From positions 53,153 to 117,152 of the forward strand of contig NZ_PXUP01000010.1 of the NCBI RefSeq assembly GCF_003324185.1: a stretch of 64,000 nucleotides of DNA, written 5' to 3'. Numbering within the stretch: the stretch's first letter is position 1; every line of letters starts with the position of its first letter. Under the pieces are notes generated by a model, which had not been told where the DNA came from, did no database searches, and saw only the letters and a list, made by a program, of their open reading frames with translations. Shown in pieces: positions 62,113 through 64,000 of the stretch. The translations under genes were made by a program, and so were the position numbers. Source of the stretch: Faecalibacterium prausnitzii (GTDB lineage Bacteria; Bacillota; Clostridia; Oscillospirales; Ruminococcaceae).

Positions 62113-63892
62113 CAGCACCAACCTTTCTTTTCAGAAATTCCAGCTTGAAATTGATGTACTTGTCGCCCGTGTCGTCCAGGATCACCGCAGCGTCATAGGT
62201 GGCTTGCTTCTTTTCGGACCACATTCCATTGACATTGGTGCGGCCCCTTTTCAAAAGGTCCGCCGCCATCTTCTTTGTCAGTTCCTTCTTGCGGCTCGTC
62301 CAGAAGCGGTCATTTTTCCAGAGGACGAAATCGCAGGACCGATCCGAACACGCAAAGTTCTTCTTGCCCTCATAAACCGGCTGACCGCAGCGGGGGCAGG
62401 TACCGATCACTTCCTTCTCCGGGGCAAACAGCCTTTTGCCATCCTCGGTAATGCAGGAATAGGTGGAAACAATCTCCCGGACCATCGTGCGGATATCGCC
62501 CATGAAGGTGTCCGGGTCAGCGCCGCCCTTTGCGATTTCCGTCAATTTCTGTTCCCATTCCGCTGTCAGCATGGGAGAGGTCAGTGGCTCCGGCAGAATC
62601 GTGACAAGGTTGATACCGGCTTTTGTGGGGATCAGGCTCTTGCCCTTGCGTTCCACAAATCCGGCAGCCACCAGCTTTTCGATGATAGCCGCCCTGGTCG
62701 CAGGCGTGCCAAGACCTTTTCGCTCTGCCTCATCGGGAATATCATCCTTGCCTGCGTTCTCCATAGCGGACAGGAGGGTATCTTCCGTGAATGGTTTCGG
62801 GGGCTGCGTGAAATGCTCGGTGACAGCAACCTCTGCGCCGTCAAAAGTCTGCCCTTCGGTGAAGTCCGGGAGCATACCGCCGTCTCCGTCCACAGGCTTT
62901 TCTTTTAGGGAGGTACGGAAAATGCGGTCGATTTCCCGCCATCCTTCGGAGAGGATGCGTTTGCCCTTTGCGGTAAAGGAATGGCCGCCGCAGTCAAAAG
63001 TTGCCGTGACCGCCTCATACACATACGGCTCCGCCGATGCACACAGCAGTTTGCAACAGACCAGCAGAAGCAAGTTGCGTTCGCCCAGGGGCAGAGCTTT
63101 GATATCCACTTTTTCAATCTCCATCGTGGGAATAATGGCGTGATGGTCGGATACGTCCTTGTCGGAGATCATGGCCTCCACCAGCGGGAAGAAGTTGCCG
63201 CTGCCATCAAAGGGCGGCAGCTTTGCCGCCAGGTGGATCACGCAGGAAGCCGTTTCTGCCATGTCGGAGGTCAGATACCGGCTGTCCGTGCGGGGATAGG
63301 TCAGCAGTTTCTTTTCGTAGAGGCTCTGGGCATAGTCAAGGGTCTGTTTCGCCGTGTATCCAAACAGGCGGTTTGCCTCCCGCTGCAAGGTGGTGAGGTC
63401 ATAGAGCTTCGGCGGCTGTTCCTTCTTCTGTTCCTTCGTGACAGAAGTACAGGTGACGGCCGCACCCTTGCACATGGCCGCTGCCTGTTCCGCCTCCGTC
63501 GGATCGGTGAACTTCTCTGACACCGCCTCGATCCCGTCCAGCGTCAGGCACAGCAGATGATATTTTTCCTTGTGAAACAGTGTGATCTTTGCATCACGAT
63601 CCGCCAGCATTGCCAGCGTGGGCGTCTGAACACGGCCCACATTCAAGGTGCGGTGATAGAGAACGGAGAAAAGGCGCGTGGCATTGATCCCCACCAGCCA
63701 ATCCGCTTTCTGGCGGCAGAGGGCAGATTGATACAGGGCTTCATAATCGGTGCCGGGGCGCAGATCAGAAAAGCCCTCCCGGATGGCGCTGTCCTCCATC
63801 GAGGAAATCCAGAGGCGAAGGATAGGCTTGCGGCAGCCAGCCATTTCATACACCAGACGGAAGATCAGCTCGCCTTCACGCCCGGCATCTGT
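62099..63892 (-). pseudogene. topB: DNA topoisomerase III, 5' end lost to a nested insertion
   Basis: About 597 residues of a type IA topoisomerase remain, starting at TDAGREGELIFRLVYE. The active-site tyrosine is in LLTYPRTDSRYL, VGRVQTPTLAML and the C-terminal zinc region CPRCGQPVYEG follow. About the first 95-100 residues, including the TOPRIM glutamate of the usual IAEKPSVA start, are absent. Upstream of TDAG the sequence turns into NKVRKVTSENYP and then an unrelated coding end. The frame can be read a little further, but no real start exists. Loss of activity is expected unless the insertion excises. Confidence 0.8.
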
Positions 63893-63926
63893 AGGATAGT
63901 TCTCGGAGGTGACTTTTCTGACTTTG

Positions 63927-63998
63927 TTACTCGATGGCATCCAATGGGCCGATAAAGCGGTAGAAAATCTGGATTTTCTGGACGTATTCGCCATCGAC
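63927..63998 (-). CDS. C-terminal end of a second serine recombinase (continues past the window)
   Basis: The last 23 codons before a TAA read VDGEYVQKIQIFYRFIGPLD plus AIE. This matches the DUF4368 end of large serine recombinases. In the recombinase at the left end of the element the same place reads IDGVWEQRLRIHYNCVGTIE. The fragment is too short for certainty, but its position just upstream of the broken topB fits a nested element whose integrase lies at its edge. Confidence 0.6.
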   Translation of the reverse strand, partial: VDGEYVQKIQIFYRFIGPLDAIE

Positions 63999-64000
63999 CT

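Larger units (their letters stand above)
47740..64000. mobile_element. Integrative conjugative/mobilizable element, left part, running past the window edge
   Basis: A serine recombinase at the tRNA end, excisionase, Tn916-like ORF7/ORF8 regulators, MobC, MOBP relaxase, ArdA/YodL proteins and TopB make up the typical left half of a Tn1549-like ICE or a large IME. Cargo consists of an ABC transporter plus two-component system and a HEPN gene. Codon use and GC are lower and more mixed than in the chromosome. The left end lies within a few bases of 47,740. The right end and att repeats are not visible, so one or two elements remain possible. Confidence 0.85.

Noticed and set aside
62099..63994. 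topB as an intact gene starting at 63994
   Set aside because: The sequence before TDAGREGE does not match topoisomerase III and overlaps the recombinase end in another frame; no ribosome site is present. It is a read-through frame.
47608..64000. Direct repeats marking att sites of the element
   Set aside because: The right end is outside the window, and no convincing second copy of the tRNA end or terminator is visible inside it.

Overview
The window looks like chromosome from a GC-rich Firmicute of the Oscillospiraceae/Ruminococcaceae, most like Faecalibacterium or a close relative. This rests on gene content and style: AGGAGG-type ribosome sites, sigma-A promoters, an IreB-family gene, LrgAB, an orphan MazF next to acpS, a TatABC set and many GC-rich dispersed hairpin repeats. 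The genus is inference; no rRNA is present. Positions 1 to about 47,740 are ordinary chromosome. Positions 47,740 to 64,000 are an integrated conjugative or mobilizable element that runs off the right edge.

Chromosomal layout. The window opens inside recA, followed by recX, rimO and pgsA, with dispersed repeats around the last two. A membrane-anchored FKBP/trigger-factor-like protein follows on the minus strand. Malic enzyme and the two subunits of an iron-sulfur fumarate hydratase form a C4-acid operon. Next come a DtxR-type regulator, a membrane diguanylate cyclase, a SWIM-SNF2 helicase, an M19 dipeptidase, a TauE/SafE transporter and DegV. A CPBP protease, tadA, a SDR reductase with an unusual N-terminal repeat region and the primary sigma factor follow. 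Then come mazF, acpS, ireB, a Dus enzyme, and divergent cysK and Rrf2-regulator genes that share an operator-like region. lrgAB follows, with lrgA apparently starting at ACG. After these lie a copper-chaperone-like protein, an AraC regulator, glycogen phosphorylase, the Tat operon, a heterodimeric ABC exporter, an SseB/Sel1 protein, a DnaK, a DUF1653 protein, a secreted protein, MscL with a zinc ribbon, and a Tat-exported alkaline phosphatase. A Cof-type HAD phosphatase, a DEDDh exonuclease, a VTT membrane protein, a trigger-factor-like protein and a DUF3592 protein lead up to tRNA-Leu(CAG).

Mobile element. The stop codon of a large serine recombinase sits in the U-tract of the tRNA-Leu terminator, so the junction must be within a few bases. 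The element then carries TnpW, Tn916 ORF8/ORF7-like regulators, an ABC-2 transporter with a two-component system as cargo, an excisionase and an XRE regulator. A candidate oriT, MobC and a MOBP-type relaxase come next, then a DUF6050-like membrane protein and an AT-rich zinc-ribbon/HEPN cargo gene with its own promoter. Two antirestriction-type proteins share a C-terminal tail. A DNA topoisomerase III gene is broken at its TOPRIM motif. The sequence that replaces its 5' part ends a second serine recombinase, which suggests a second element nested inside topB.

Functional links. TatABC and the twin-arginine alkaline phosphatase form a plausible export pair. The Rrf2 regulator faces cysK as CymR-type regulators do. 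IreB and the primary sigma factor are housekeeping regulators. A dispersed hairpin family in at least five copies has stems that change while staying paired, around an invariant CCGCAG loop. It is the main structure in the chromosomal part that genes do not explain. In the element, the most promising poorly described gene is the zinc-ribbon/HEPN protein at 58349-59293, whose RNxxxH motif suggests an RNA-targeting defence role.
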